A DNA stretch of 64,000 bases from DAOPYU01 sp942493245 (GCA_942493245.1 OW818685.1:4774001-4838000); one strand, 5' to 3'; numbered from the stretch's first letter, positions 19,901-25,628 are shown. Notes: a model not told the origin generated them from the letters alone. Made by a program: numbers and translations.

Positions 19901-21213
19901 GCCGTACCACTCAGCGCGTACTGAATCGCGATGTCTTCCGGAGCGACCTCCGACAACGTCACCGTCGCCGTAAACGACCCGATACTCTCGAGCGCCGACG
20001 CCTCGGTGGCCTGAAACTCCACCCGCGCCTTCTCGTTGTCCACAATCGTCATCGTGTGGGTCGCGATTTCGCCCAACCCCGCGTTGCCCGGCTTGGCCAG
20101 AGTCAACCCGACCGTTTCCAACCCCTCGAACTCGGTGTCTTCTACGATCTTGATCGGAATGTCAACCTGAGCCGTTCCCGGCTGGAAGGTCACGCTCGAC
20201 ACCTCGGGCGCCTGGTAGTCCTGCCCGTTGCCACTCGGCAACGCCGTCCCGCTCAACCCATATTGAACGACGATTGTCTCGGTCGAGGCGCGCGACAGCT
20301 GCGCCACCACCGTCACATCGCCCGCAGACTCCAGCACCCGCGAATCCGCCTTGAAGAAACTGACCGTGGGCGGCTCATTGTCCTTAATCAACAACGTGAA
20401 ATCCGGCGCACCGCCGACCTGATAGGGCGGCACACCGCCCGACGCATCCGCCGGCAGCAGTTCCAGCACGACACTCTCCGTCTGGATTTCCTCTTCTGTG
20501 TCATTGGTCACCTGAATCGGAATCGTCACCGACTCCGCGCCCGTCGGAACCGCCAGCGTTCCCGTCAACGTCCCATAGTCCACACCCTGCGACGCCGTTC
20601 CCGTCACGCGGTACGCCACGTTGATCGGACCGTCCGGCGCGGGCGAGAGCGCCACCTGAACGGCCACCAGTCCGGCATCCTCCTTCACCGTCCGCGCCGA
20701 AGTCACAAACGACACGCTTGGCGTGTCGTCGTCGCGAATCTTGAGCGCAAACCGTCCGCTGTTGCCCGGCGCTCCGGCCTCAGCCTGAACCGCGTCGGCC
20801 AACTCCAACTCGACCGTCTCGGTGTTTTCCGGCTCAGCGTCGTTGGTCAACGCCACCGCAATCTCAGCCACCGCCGCCGCGCCGCCGTTGGCCACGACCG
20901 CGACGGAACCGCTCAGGGCCGTATAATCGGCGCCTGGCGTCGCAGTCCCCCCGACAGTGTAGTCAATCGTCAGCGGTTGGGGCAACGGATCTCCGGTCAA
21001 CGATTCCACCAGCACGTTCACCTTGACCGTGCCCGCGCTTTCGTTGTACGTGGCCTCGGGCGCCAGGAAACGCGCCGAGATCTCGGCGGCCGCCTGGCAC
21101 TGTCCCGCCAGACTCCACCCCAGAAGCAGACACAGCGCCCCGGCGCCGATGCCCCGGCTCCAAGACCCCGCGCGCCCCAAGAATCCCGCTTTGGATGTGA
21201 ACTGAGAAAACAT
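1975..21213 (-). CDS. Giant secreted multidomain mosaic protein (6412 aa)
   Basis: Start ATG 21213 is chosen because AGGAAAGGTGG lies just upstream and the product opens with a signal peptide (residues 1 to about 42; hydrophobic core at 21-37; AQA/AAA-like cleavage site). The frame stays open about 77 codons further upstream, but that extension has no signal. Approximate domain order: four Calx-beta repeats (43-508, each ending in a D-N/D-D/E motif); exo-propeller segments with DGAGNAHIIWK and DSTGNLHVVWRH (510-990); a carboxypeptidase-regulatory-like domain (1000-1065); an unassigned region (1210-1470); a second propeller-like region (1558-1940); two CARDB domains (about 1973-2190); a parallel beta-helix-like region (2341-2781); three DxNxDG loops (about 2858, 3019, 3168); WD40-like propeller 1 (3268-3870); an Ig-like domain; WD40-like propeller 2 (4074-4710); Ig/He_PIG-like domains (to 4921); a jelly-roll-like domain (4930-5060); nine Fn3-like repeats plus one divergent (5061-5960); and an unassigned C-terminus. 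No sorting motif is recognised. The role is probably an extracellular or surface adhesin or scaffold, which is inference. Confidence 0.9.
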   Translation of the reverse strand: MFSQFTSKAGFLGRAGSWSRGIGAGALCLLLGWSLAGQCQAAAEISARFLAPEATYNESAGTVKVNVLVESLTGDPLPQPLTIDYTVGGTATPGADYTALSGSVAVVANGGAAAVAEIAVALTNDAEPENTETVELELADAVQAEAGAPGNSGRFALKIRDDDTPSVSFVTSARTVKEDAGLVAVQVALSPAPDGPINVAYRVTGTASQGVDYGTLTGTLAVPTGAESVTIPIQVTNDTEEEIQTESVVLELLPADASGGVPPYQVGGAPDFTLLIKDNEPPTVSFFKADSRVLESAGDVTVVAQLSRASTETIVVQYGLSGTALPSGNGQDYQAPEVSSVTFQPGTAQVDIPIKIVEDTEFEGLETVGLTLAKPGNAGLGEIATHTMTIVDNEKARVEFQATEASALESIGSFTATVTLSEVAPEDIAIQYALSGTAQADKDYYPPSQMTVTIYKGTSSSFLNFAIVDDQEKEKKETIVATVTGSPGNVDIGVNNVHTLTILDNDQYPAKLVSPEGQNASVPDMAIDGAGNAHIIWKANNNLWYTKIDKDYQVVVPAKEIYRSSSSAVLVPRIAVDKAGVVHVVHATTSRSILNYIRIEDGVYKMSRAFQIYPSSTYKNQEYNWPAIALTPAGQPIVVCEGRVYDDATPAPNGINFIATVELGTDGNPITETRWAPFSRKFGVAFGSYSFDGYGRPDLAYDSTGNLHVVWRHKEDAKGAAPDPAWTTWSVVHARKGLKWKGKLYHEISPDRNVLVTYGGPQIASSGARQMDIVWCSTSNAMYWQRIESNGDPVNLGGTGVREPTLLSYAARYPEVAGGFGKEFFAWMYEGVAGEPAQIYSCNASDLKAAKSVSDSEGSPAFERMAARSASAADYVWKEGAGVYYRSLSSGVTIESSENYNRLTRTLDVRARATDLIQQPITNQNADEFTWKLTDNSGTARGEGKLQWSDGAGEWVATYTLPEGKTLEPGSYPIRYSISANTRGGQKLTGESLSVLTVAKPFTVVGTITDKDGKPVAGATVAARIRKNQPPSREVLSGADGKYQLADLVESDARVVTVSKNGYGENALPIEPPSNGAQVVIDLTLPEQTVGPSIAAGKLSYGSGESVLLAGLSNFRDKYVVNVNWNGGTPKKVTFSSNDTKETKEIEVGTPAPDFFELEFDVSQWFSGVTNLGRYAITVVAEDQEGRKAERVEPINVVALPELFRLILSMIPTTPTDLDLFLSGEVTLVKLKNTKNLPFLGYLGPEVEVVLGLIYKLTNGEWSVGINGSMDDDAKKLSEGKKYYRGNERDRNNHRKVLFRYGEKEVEIKPSFTMSGKATPLAGVSFEKAVVGLEVAFKDTIISFLLTDLFPGGQIARFLDYLKKWKFDINSIQRLDIVGGLSGKGEAQLCVSPVRIENLDTELGASLSAVYNPRLYKALTAELSVGGEGALKTRILQIPEFKGIEFKALVRAIFKWKDMEVVKGEYPFLTYPSEGGEGIVALFSPNSLLADGVSVTGQRPVSRAYLANGPSQFVASGASVGIQSAESGETPLDRFRMLGTSGAQPVRAAAEGLVKADGESVTSGLEQADLTLVTNVYPDSSPALASHGSTLMLLYSADNGGADLQFADIHWTYYNGTTWSAPAPIQTNTQGEFAPQVAFDGDGDAVAVWERVKDPNLTTANLDVIMPLYEIVWARWDHSAHTWSTPVALTDNAYLDQCPQLCGPMADGSVLLTWKSNAQNYFVGSDAAPTTAHWARFDANANTWSAPAALVANLTGERAETLAGAGNLAVYAYTRELDLATSSTQDTEVYYTKYNGSSWSAPARLTNNAVLDDSIRAAVTATGQTYLVWQMGSDLVMNQNFETTTSLVRANSNSMGFMDFALAPNPDGNLGLIWQAQTAEGTNAMYTVYDPASGVWSQDRRLFQDAAIEYAYAPAWDDLGNLTVAYNRQAVSLTTETIALDGGGSVTIGGVPTRGQADLAVVKRALVKDLAILPGDLTYSAGPLLSGEVVDFEILVRNTGDLPVQGASVVVYDGNPAAGGVEVARRVLGDWFEGGTSVTVALSWTIPEPVGAHTLYAVVDADSTVTEFNEYNNQQWVTLGGTDLSPMEVVSSVAQADGSARLVVRVRNAGGPESPVATLGVRPAGASGAALATASIPALAAGTSAEVPVDLPAGSVSPETPAKFDVRSDDASVVEDVNRDNDLLTAEVMGVADASPAVAAVVEVMTDLDEMPVAEAGTTVFHVWLSAMPSAPVSLAVTAVAGGDADLTVSSGATFQIQPSAWNTPVAVTLAAAADGDSANGTTQFQIAESGSTVGVVSKQVQVVEMDDDAQNVVGGTLAANTNWNDTTKDYLITSQLVVPAGVTLTIGPGVRVRHGGSLDFTAIKVSGTLVASDADFQFYTRAEYYDSWRFNGVEVLNGGNVELNRCSLRSIERNYTDNWRWSAIVTSSDTSSIQVKGCSFESLNTLSGNRTSFGVQMRLLPNASIGDDTTQATPIPCSFRGFSYGIGWKFGTGVQNVGVCQFQDCQSNVRIWGDVTGTAVVRNKGTQILFDNTNADQYSSNGTVVVKAGGTLTFETSSTLVTDHPNRLLVVEAGGTLNLTDVEVDSVASIRVYGTMQATGTAFLGRAARLYYASSRVSPLEVYAGGTANLKTCSFYVHEANVTTDINWWAAHVWVAPPDTANSLVGGQLYADGCFFTSVNCESTITPMALLFQTDRNWEVTRSGFVGNAYTIWTGNTYGVTGAMATAPTLTGNFFENSSNYAVYNNTQTAFDAPDNWWGSATGPRHVGNAAGLGDPVTDYVNYTGLSLEPSFPMVRFVNPVTGQERTNLEVGSALSAVELLAFRVTPQASQVREVGFRLSEAAGNFQWSQMANFRLAVDTNGDGRISGSEQTTVGGAGLLLTEGSNQSVVFSDPFVSENSPSGAYILLADARDVVAGQGFTVSLNDRFCRVPAGTGIETEADSARHVAGPAVILSNPVDGQLSDQLNAYAAQQDVRLLGFQLKGDATKQVERLTVRLSNVEGLTAQKIRSVSLIADANGNGVVDAGEGTVGGAPEVSVSGGSGTIEFSRQTFATESAYLVVADFAYLSGGNRFKIGLSTADIKLVGTATVSGAADAVTHIVKYPLQLSKSAAWQAPTNFGASASQDDVPILGFQLAPAGIEAQSLQLDMSNMTGIEIADISGARVYWDKNSDGVVDAGDELVVGDGQLQITETGAGTLLFDASFVSRGDMIAVANFANLKNGDEITFSIRSEGIGVGAGQMVSGTAPEARLVVGSGLGDNPNQNMKWTLTYRSPGGTRVSGRFNHAGNRVILGYDTGSAWVFDSESNTPLIMLKDHYDKVRYAGFSSDDSAAVTVSRDGAVYIWDLNTSGSLRSAMFADLLVTYAVPSPDFSKLMVITEGKGMLLDIDTQRRLWEFVPGNATVNAIAYSPDGQTIAVGTSDNFAYLVNSETGVQVGQAFLGHSQAVTAVGFTGDGSHLMTASTDATVQLWRISTHMPVRTISLTGQNAQGAAVSFDGKRICMITGTGNQAMLRMYDELGLELYQINLNTVSGGNWGGSLDNVTFDDAGQRVMVNSNGNGWAPSAVFLVSDGSFVGQYGPQGYFSDWNSARPRLSQDGARLFYETNWGMNLLQRESGKTIRRSDGLNGIYGFDVSNDGSKVAWITNEWSGRFQIEAVSDEGFSKVLDRTLGTYYYTNISLSPDGNLAALGDRLYSAKTGDLFANYASPDGNYQSAFSGDGSKWGFAIANNKSLITLRTNDPNAVLYNMTNTNPYTPYKMLYHPDGKRVGMVDAHTGVQMYDMPKQLPVGLYRFEGTNYDAALSQDGSLLLIGGDNTVRLYDVKTGRILRYFYPMHSSLMDVRVRSVQFARNDSLIMIAWSYNYVETYERSQADRIEITPSLRVLKPGESQDYTVELVYDDSTRRDITPRSGVEATSVTIEVEPASMATLEGNVVTVAPGAEGEFVLRAQYRESGRNLTGEARVLVNEDGARVVSLVADPNHLSLNPGVFRNIRYTAWWDDGYSADVSADVTLTADKPEDMEILGQNVKVNYTARPGNYLVTGSYTALSGETITTDTVVTLYGPKTEWERYQVTGGGYGLSGAYSADGKNLALGSSSGAINLYEVGVTPSQYQIKQVIMAHEGQISFVAYLDAARIVTVGGEGTIKTWAVDVPTSTPLTVFTHDAGIVCAALSGSGATAMLAVGDEIGRVGLFDLSTNVFTWLKPAHTGKTQSVALDSTQVLSGGADNVVMVFNRTDGSRVRPSGLLVHTKPVTAVGYLGTDGFYSTGEDQTLTRWRKSDLEVIDRYEYPAAVTAAKVIGEQLYVATNDPVSTWIYNKDGLLLRWLDHPPAEGKIVHYLVDPSGQYVVTGRTTGRKTVGVSFMGMDIGEEEKISEFSSFQFWEVGRGIFRGSLAHSFPMSGAHISGDGKTVFTQDPKRTMKWTPGTNRVDMTATRLMETGYFIDPKFEGMDFTNDSSKLATRVGVSIFMYDTANDLLWKTLHTPASAFAISPQGTRMVTADSKVRLWDLANLSQIREESRVAGALDFRLENHFLGGMYNERFIGIWNSAGLLFNGMKTRHSPLQLFVNELGTRCVAVTEEVSGDDIEQTHMYYLETYDISDLVAGPSLVNDIFIMSVTVDALMGESVDASFTVAISEDGTLALVGVSGGSKPGQSARPVRLINMNDGSTIREFLPASGMGEENIGAASVGFSNNDQTLMIGWREGYVSLYHRVLAGNLEVYLDFPETSSTLKALSAQVEDGVGRVVSKAMAEGTEINVSPGNVINGRAFVNYVNGTRLNVTSTIEFEAAPADYVEINGVEITIDPDAPTPSQVTLTARYVELGTAMQTQVTLNIIDPQAPVIVEIPDASVSVGESYTGPTPEMVQGAQPIAWSLVAGPQGMTIDAGTGVVSWASATEGVTTVTIRATNELGSDEESWLLSVYPKNLANSVDANLLPMTWSTEGDATWFYQTEVTHDGVDAAQSGNTGYNVPSTLRADISTTEHRTLTFWWKLSAHTDTTLRFYIDDAQQVSINGEVGWTSQTVEVPAGSHSLKWVYTRGWWTAGSNAGWVDQVTFAPSIWPERPILLTPANNATNVESDVTFNWSGGGLTDSYDFYLWKSNEAKPVVPTQAGLMGKTFQVPGGLAYWTDYRWQVVARNAQGTVASTESAFRTIYLTAPEAPTTPNPEDNSTTAPVTLTLDWADSKRVATYDVYLWKATEGQPWSPTTSGLTVSQYSPPQTLPYDASYKWKVVARNTAGGTEGPTWTFTTILLKPETPAQPAPADGATTASVALQLDWADTPMATSYDLKFWRADKPVPTTFTAEALSVSQYPLPAALDYLTTYSWQVVAKNRVDSTEGPVWTFRTDIQAPFSPYPEDASLSIPVDATMTWGRSAGALSWDLYLWKKTQAKPVAPTITGLTDPAWKPTADLDFDTEYQWQVVVNGKTNQKAGPEWSFRTHIEGAPSVPKLLNPPDNSTGVSVAINLAWEASARAGSYYLIYVWREVDGKPGWPNYAYSTEYDPGDLAYNTVYKWQVVARNATGDTVGPVWTFRTQRVGSPEPVIPDSPSPYVGETNVSVDKTLDWSDATDALWYNVYLWPSAQPRPTVPTTSGLTASSFKPAGALEGNTKYYWFVTAGNAKGETLGALWSFTTETPALPGEPGGPTPSDGATAVLPTTALDWADSSAASKYDLYLWKSTDAKPAQPTVTDLTASHYTPSAMLEGATTYKWQVVARNMVGQTPGPEWSFTTRAIVTPEKPQLISPENNAEGVLEDPTFDWNDAANADSYILSVWKQGDATPTTVSATWSYYWWNSPTFQGGTTYTWQVTAVNWAGQTSSDIFTFVTRVVGAPGAPSWPNPSNGAVDVSLTPTFYWSGGSNALSHDFYLWKPADPTPSTPMASDLGGTQFTPSGSLESNTVYNWKVVAKNAIGSTSGPVWTFTTLYVAPIPTPGGLAASQGEWGSRVNVSWQPLAGYGYYYRVYRAESPTDTPQAISLWQSSASFEDVTAKRRQTYYYWVQAANGAAGENAGALGGPAQGWLFLPTLPLRAYKITYSKDITLAFDTPTTGGLTLNGTTDKSAIKIKWLPKGLPAGTASGTVAKPGTAYLETREIPSVVIPGLFGTFASDAPIYRMQASSVKSVTAANGLEDYKGGDVGTLKITASYNSSRTNFTEFGVTSIQTVGSIPLSVAINGAVLEGLLTSQPVKYVKVATRKFKDSATKEKRFSQAGIGALGDVDKDVKGGTLLSVQDTWLSAPSFALVQSTGGPVALGLLQGTQGPVAKVMVSGGAYATTTVGTRILQGNLRTSELKSAGPIALLSAKTVKVGTVYLGGYLGFPWEPSRMRVLAQPKTGTISCITTLSGLNGVSGQFYAGFQEDGTAVYTGGIKSITTSKTGRIEGEAFISTDPKARPKFKPAQPPVTQFIIHTSAAGIVE
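3340..6030 (-). repeat. Array of Fn3-like repeats within the giant gene
   Basis: About ten consecutive modules of roughly 90-95 codons are present. Each has the pattern P-x-N/D-G/N-A/S-T-x-V, then L-W-A/S-x, then Y-D-x-Y-L-W-K and W-x-V-V-A-x-N. The first nine are recognisably similar to each other. The tenth (GYYYRVYRAES) is a more classical Fn3 form. The module sequences have diverged, so the duplications are not recent. Confidence 0.8.
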
Positions 21214-21652
21214 GGTGGACCACCTTTCCTGACCCGGCGACCGTCTTGAACGGCCCTCCCGGGTTCTTTGAAAAAAATACCCTCTGCGCCTCGATAGATC
21301 TTCCGTTCGGAAACGCAAAGACGATGAGTCGGGCAGGCGCACTTCGCCCGCCGGTTGAAAAAGCGCCCGGTCATTCCACAACCAGACGCCAAAACCCGTC
21401 TGCAAAAGACGGGGGAAAACCAGACACACAGGGTGTTGACGCAACTGCGGGGAACCGGCCCGGGGAACACCCTCATCCGAGACTCGTTCGCGGGGGACAA
21501 AAGCATTCCCCCATCTCGCCCCGGAAAACCATTCCGACTTTTGATGACTGTGTACAGACCTCTAACGGTTCTTCTGTCACAAAAAAACCGCCCCATCCCC
21601 ACGCACAAGAAATTTGGAAAACCCGCGCAAAACCACACTCTTCCACATATAT

Positions 21653-21681
21653 AGGATACAGCCACCCCTTGAGCCTGTCAA
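21653..21681 (-). promoter_or_regulatory. Predicted sigma70-type promoter of the giant gene
   Basis: On the minus strand a perfect -35 TTGACA (21676-21681) is separated by 17 nt from TATCCT (21653-21658), a 4/6 match to the -10 consensus. It is the best promoter match upstream of the ATG at 21213 and implies an untranslated leader of about 430 nt. Confidence 0.5.
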
Positions 21682-21771
21682 GCGGAACCCGGGAAACGCC
21701 GGTCAGCCCGGAGGGGAAACGAGTCGTCCTGGCGCTCGCGATCTGGATCGTTTCAGGAGGCCCCCTCCCCG

Positions 21772-21811
21772 AAAAAAACCACCCCCTGTGGGTTGAAACC
21801 ACAGGGGGTGG
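21772..21811 (-). terminator. Intrinsic terminator downstream of nrdJ
   Basis: A perfect 13-bp stem CCACCCCCTGTGG/CCACAGGGGGTGG (21779-21791 with 21799-21811) has a 7-nt loop and is followed on the minus strand by seven T (21772-21778). It separates nrdJ from the giant gene. Confidence 0.9.
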
Positions 21812-22079
21812 GACCAATTGCCGGGGAGGTGGGAGATTTAGAGAGGTTCCACAGGAGGGGGAACCATCATAAGAGTAATCACTTGGAGGGAGAGAGAAAG
21901 GAAAGTGATTGGGAACGCGAGCCGGAATCAGAGGGAGGCGTCGCGCGCTTTTTCCCCGGCAAACTTTGACGTGAAGGACCGACTCGGGGCAAATACACCC
22001 CTTCTGCCAGCCCGTCCCCGTCTAAACTATCAAAGAACCCGGCGCGCGGCCCGGAGGCTGCGCCCGCGCAGACTGTCCG

Positions 22080-25000
22080 TCAGGAGCACCCCATGGACTG
22101 CCCGCAGTTCAAACACTTGTAACACGATCCGTTACGCACGGTGATGTGCCCGCACATGTCGCACAGGGGGGCATCGCCCGCCGCGGCCAGCTGGTAATCC
22201 ACCGGCGAAGCCATCCGCTGCGCCTCCTGTTCGAGAAGGATCTCAACATACGGATCGGAGTCCGGCTTTTCCATCTCCTCGAACGCGGGCGCATAAACAG
22301 CGTCCTGAGCCGTAGCGCCCCCATTCGACCCACTCGAACCGTTGCGCGGCGCGCCCGTCTTCAGTTCCTGCAAATCTGGCCGCGACGCGAATCCGGGATC
22401 TTCCTGGGCCAGTTTCGCGGGCTCCTTCACCACGGGTCCGCGAATCACCTTGGCGCGCGGCCACACGGGCGTTCCCAACCCCGCCGTCACGCCCACACGC
22501 TCGCGGTCCTTCTCCCAGTCGGGCTTGACCTGGCAGAACTCCGTGCGGCCCAGATACTCGAGACCCAGCACGCGGAACACATAATCAATTACCGACGTGG
22601 CCATCTTGATGTTCGGGTGGTCGCACACCCCGCGCGGTTCGAAGTTCGTATAGGTGAACGTGTCCACGAATTCGCGCAGCGGCACGCCGTACTGAAGCCC
22701 CTTCGAGACGGCGATGGACAAGCACATGATAAGCGAACGGAAGGTCGAGCCTTCTTTGTGCATATCCACAAAAATCTCGCCCAGGCGTCCGTCTTCATAC
22801 TCGCCCGTGCGCAGATAAACCTTGTGGCCGGCCACACGCGCCTCGACGGTGATGCCCCCGCGGCGCTGTGGCAGGAAACGGCGGCGCGGCTCGCCCTCGA
22901 CCAGTTCCGGGAACATCTCGAGCTGGCCCGTCTCGCTGCGCACCGGCGTCAGGTCGCTCTTCTTTTTCTCGTCTTTCTTCTTCGACGAGAGCGGTTGGCT
23001 GCTCTTGCTTCCGTCGCGGTAAATGGCCACCGCTTTCAGGCCCAGTTCCCACGACTGGCGATACACCTGTCCGATCTGGTCGGCCGTGGTCGAGTGGGGC
23101 AGGTTGACCGTCTTGCTGATCGCGCCGCTGATGAACGGCTGCACCGCCGACATCATCAACAGGTGCCCCTGCGGCAGAATCGCCCGCACCCCGAGCGCCC
23201 CGCACCGGTTCGCGCAATCGAACACCGGATAATGCCGCGTCTCGAGGTAAGGCGCACCCTCGATGGTCATGCTCCCGCACACCACCCGATTCGCCTCTTC
23301 CACTTCGTAGGAAGTGAACCCGAGCGCCTCGAGCAGGTTGAACTGGGGCTTCTTTTCGTAATCCTCGTTCTTGAACCCGAGCCGACGCATCCCGTCCGGC
23401 CCCAGATTGTGCGGCGAGAACGCGTGTTCGAGCCGCACCACGCCATGCAGCGCCTTTTCAATCCTGCGAATGTCCGTCAACTCGAGACCCTTGTCCAGCA
23501 GGGTCTTGACGTTGATCACCGGCGCGTTTTCCAGTTCCTGCGTTCCGAGCACATACTGCAGAATCGCCTGAACATGATCCTGCGCATAACCCAACGCGCG
23601 CAATGCGCGATTCACTGAACGATTGACAATCTTGAAGTAACCGCCCCCGGCCAGTTTCTTGAACTTCACAAGCCCGTAGTCCGGTTCGATGCCCGTTGTG
23701 TCGCAATCCATCAACAGGCCGATCGTGCCCGTGGGCGCCAGCACACTGACCTGCGCGTTGCGGAAACCCCACTTCAATCCGCCCTCGATCGCCGCCTCCC
23801 ACTGCTGGCGCGCGCTCTCGATCAGCGTATCGGGGCAATACTTTTCGTTGATCTTCTCGACCGCATGGCGATGCTTCCGAATCACCTTCAGCATCGGCTC
23901 GCGGTTCTCTTCGAACGCATCGAAGGCCCCCTTGCTCCCGGCAATCTCGGCCGACACCCGGTAGGCGTAGCCGGTCATGATCGCCGTGAGCGCCGCCGCC
24001 CAGGCCCGGCCGCCGTCGCTGTCGTAGGGCAGCCCCTGCACCATCAGGAGCGACCCCAGGTTGGCGTATCCCAACCCGAGCGGACGGAACCGATGGCTGT
24101 TGGCCGCGATCTCGCGAGAGGGATAGGACGAGAAATCCACCAGAATTTCCTGCGCCAGGGTGAACACCCGGATCGTCTGGAGGTATCCCTCGATGTCGAA
24201 AACGTCATCCTCGCCCATGTACTTCAACAGGTTGATGGACGCCAGGTTGCACGCCGTGTCGTCCACAAACATGAACTCCGAACACGGATTGCTCGCCCGG
24301 ATCGGCCCGCTGTTGGGGCACGTGTGCCACTCGTTGATCGTCGTATCGAACTGCAATCCCGGGTCTGCGCACTCGTACGCCGACTCACAGATCTCGCTCA
24401 TGAGGTCCGCCGCCGGAAACGTCTCACAGACCTCGCCCGTCGTGCGGAAACGCGTCTTCCAGTCGCCCCCGTCCTGGCAGGCCCGCATGAACTCGTCGCT
24501 GACGCGCACGGAATTGTTGCTGTTCTGACCCGAAACCGTGTGGTACGCTTCGCCGTTGAAATCGGACGGATAGCCCGCCTCGATCAGCGCCCGCACCTTC
24601 TTCTCTTCTTTGCTTTTCCACGCCACAAAGTCCCGGATCTCGGGATGGTCCGCGTCCAGACACACCATCTTGGCCGCGCGCCGCGTCGTCCCGCCGCTCT
24701 TCGTCGCGCCCGCCGCCCGGTCGTACACTTCGAGGAAACTCATCACCCCCGACGACGTGCCGCCGCCCGACAGATGCTCCTGCCGCCCGCGCAGGCTCGA
24801 AAAGTTCGTGCCCGTGCCGGAACCGTACTTGAAGATCCGCGCCTCTTTCTTCATCAGATCGAAGATGGACATCAGATCGTCATTGACCGACTGAATGAAA
24901 CACGCCGAGCACTGCGGACGCTCGTAATTGTGCGCCAGTTCAACCGCCTGACCGCTCGCCTCGTCCCACGCCCAGTTGCCCCCACTGCCCTGAATGCCAT

Positions 25001-25415
25001 ATTCATCGAACAACCCGCAATTGAACCACACAGGCGAGTTGAACGCCGCAAACTGGTGCAGCAACAACCAGATCATCTCCTGCTCGAACACCGTTGCGTC
25101 CTCGGGCGAGTCGAAATACCCCCCCATGCGCTCCCCCGCCGCGCGAATGGCCCGCGCGATACGACCCACCACCTGCTGGACGCTTGCCTCATGATCCAGC
25201 ACCCCCTCGCGTCCGCCCGAAACTCCGGCCTTGCGAATGTATTTCGAAATCAGAATGTCACTCGCCAGCTGCGACCACTTGGAAGGCACCTCAATGTCAT
25301 GCATCTCGAAAACAGGTGAACCATCCGCATTCCGAATGACGCAGCTGCGCTTCTCGTACTCGACGGTCTCGAACGGATGGACATCCGGGGTTGTGAAACG
25401 GCGCTTCAGATTCAA
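22080..25415 (-). CDS. nrdJ: Vitamin B12-dependent (class II) ribonucleoside-diphosphate reductase
   Basis: This 1111-residue protein reduces ribonucleotides to deoxyribonucleotides using adenosylcobalamin, supplying dNTPs without needing oxygen. Family hallmarks are FNSPVWFNCGL near the N-terminus, NPCSEF and CNLASINL in the barrel, LAPTGTIGLLMDCD, and a C-terminal extension ending in a CxxC-xn-CxxC zinc ribbon (CDMCGH ... CYKCLNCGQ) typical of the long NrdJ form. The chosen start is TTG 25415, because it begins MNLKRRF and is preceded by GAGGAAAGG about 8 nt upstream; no ATG is better placed. The gene is monocistronic, with its own promoter (25641-25669) and terminator (21772-21811). Two palindromes in the leader might be NrdR sites. 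No class I or III reductase genes are in the window. Confidence 0.97.
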   Translation of the reverse strand: MNLKRRFTTPDVHPFETVEYEKRSCVIRNADGSPVFEMHDIEVPSKWSQLASDILISKYIRKAGVSGGREGVLDHEASVQQVVGRIARAIRAAGERMGGYFDSPEDATVFEQEMIWLLLHQFAAFNSPVWFNCGLFDEYGIQGSGGNWAWDEASGQAVELAHNYERPQCSACFIQSVNDDLMSIFDLMKKEARIFKYGSGTGTNFSSLRGRQEHLSGGGTSSGVMSFLEVYDRAAGATKSGGTTRRAAKMVCLDADHPEIRDFVAWKSKEEKKVRALIEAGYPSDFNGEAYHTVSGQNSNNSVRVSDEFMRACQDGGDWKTRFRTTGEVCETFPAADLMSEICESAYECADPGLQFDTTINEWHTCPNSGPIRASNPCSEFMFVDDTACNLASINLLKYMGEDDVFDIEGYLQTIRVFTLAQEILVDFSSYPSREIAANSHRFRPLGLGYANLGSLLMVQGLPYDSDGGRAWAAALTAIMTGYAYRVSAEIAGSKGAFDAFEENREPMLKVIRKHRHAVEKINEKYCPDTLIESARQQWEAAIEGGLKWGFRNAQVSVLAPTGTIGLLMDCDTTGIEPDYGLVKFKKLAGGGYFKIVNRSVNRALRALGYAQDHVQAILQYVLGTQELENAPVINVKTLLDKGLELTDIRRIEKALHGVVRLEHAFSPHNLGPDGMRRLGFKNEDYEKKPQFNLLEALGFTSYEVEEANRVVCGSMTIEGAPYLETRHYPVFDCANRCGALGVRAILPQGHLLMMSAVQPFISGAISKTVNLPHSTTADQIGQVYRQSWELGLKAVAIYRDGSKSSQPLSSKKKDEKKKSDLTPVRSETGQLEMFPELVEGEPRRRFLPQRRGGITVEARVAGHKVYLRTGEYEDGRLGEIFVDMHKEGSTFRSLIMCLSIAVSKGLQYGVPLREFVDTFTYTNFEPRGVCDHPNIKMATSVIDYVFRVLGLEYLGRTEFCQVKPDWEKDRERVGVTAGLGTPVWPRAKVIRGPVVKEPAKLAQEDPGFASRPDLQELKTGAPRNGSSGSNGGATAQDAVYAPAFEEMEKPDSDPYVEILLEQEAQRMASPVDYQLAAAGDAPLCDMCGHITVRNGSCYKCLNCGQSMGCS

Positions 25416-25576
25416 GAGACAAACCTTTCCTCACGTCCACATAGGGACATTGCCCCGCAGACGACAGCACTTCAAACGGCACCGACCCTCGCGTCAGATT
25501 CCCTCCGGCGTCCTCCGGCCCCTTCTCTGAAGACCACCGAAAAGACCCGGTATGCCCGTCCTGACTCGATCCCCCC

Positions 25577-25628
25577 ACACGCGGCGATGTGTTCGAGTAT
25601 TCATTGGAATCGCCACTACATGTGTGGC
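25577..25628 (-). promoter_or_regulatory. Candidate operator palindromes upstream of nrdJ (possible NrdR boxes)
   Basis: ACAC-8 nt-GTGT spans 25577-25592, and GCCAC-7 nt-GTGGC spans 25612-25628, both just downstream of the predicted -10. NrdR boxes are 16-bp palindromes of ACAC...GTGT form that occur in pairs. The first fits the outer bases and length; the second is one base short. Spacing between them (35 nt) is larger than the usual three turns. Confidence 0.25.

Larger units (their letters stand above)
21214..22079. other. Intergenic region: giant-gene promoter and leader, nrdJ terminator
   Basis: Both flanking genes are on the minus strand. The region holds the nrdJ terminator (21772-21811), a predicted promoter for the giant gene (21653-21681) and a leader of about 430 nt. 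The leader contains a small hairpin CCCGTC/GACGGG followed by four T (minus strand, 21391-21413) that could act as a weak attenuator. No gene is seen. Confidence 0.6.

Noticed and set aside
21300..21365. Cyclic-di-GMP riboswitch (GEMM) like sequence around CGGAAACGCAAAGACGATG
   Set aside because: It is on the strand opposite to the giant gene it would regulate, and the paired stems and tetraloop receptor of GEMM are not convincing.
21214..21444. N-terminal extension of the giant gene by 77 codons
   Set aside because: The extension has no signal peptide and the internal ATG at 21213 has a good ribosome site directly before a signal peptide.
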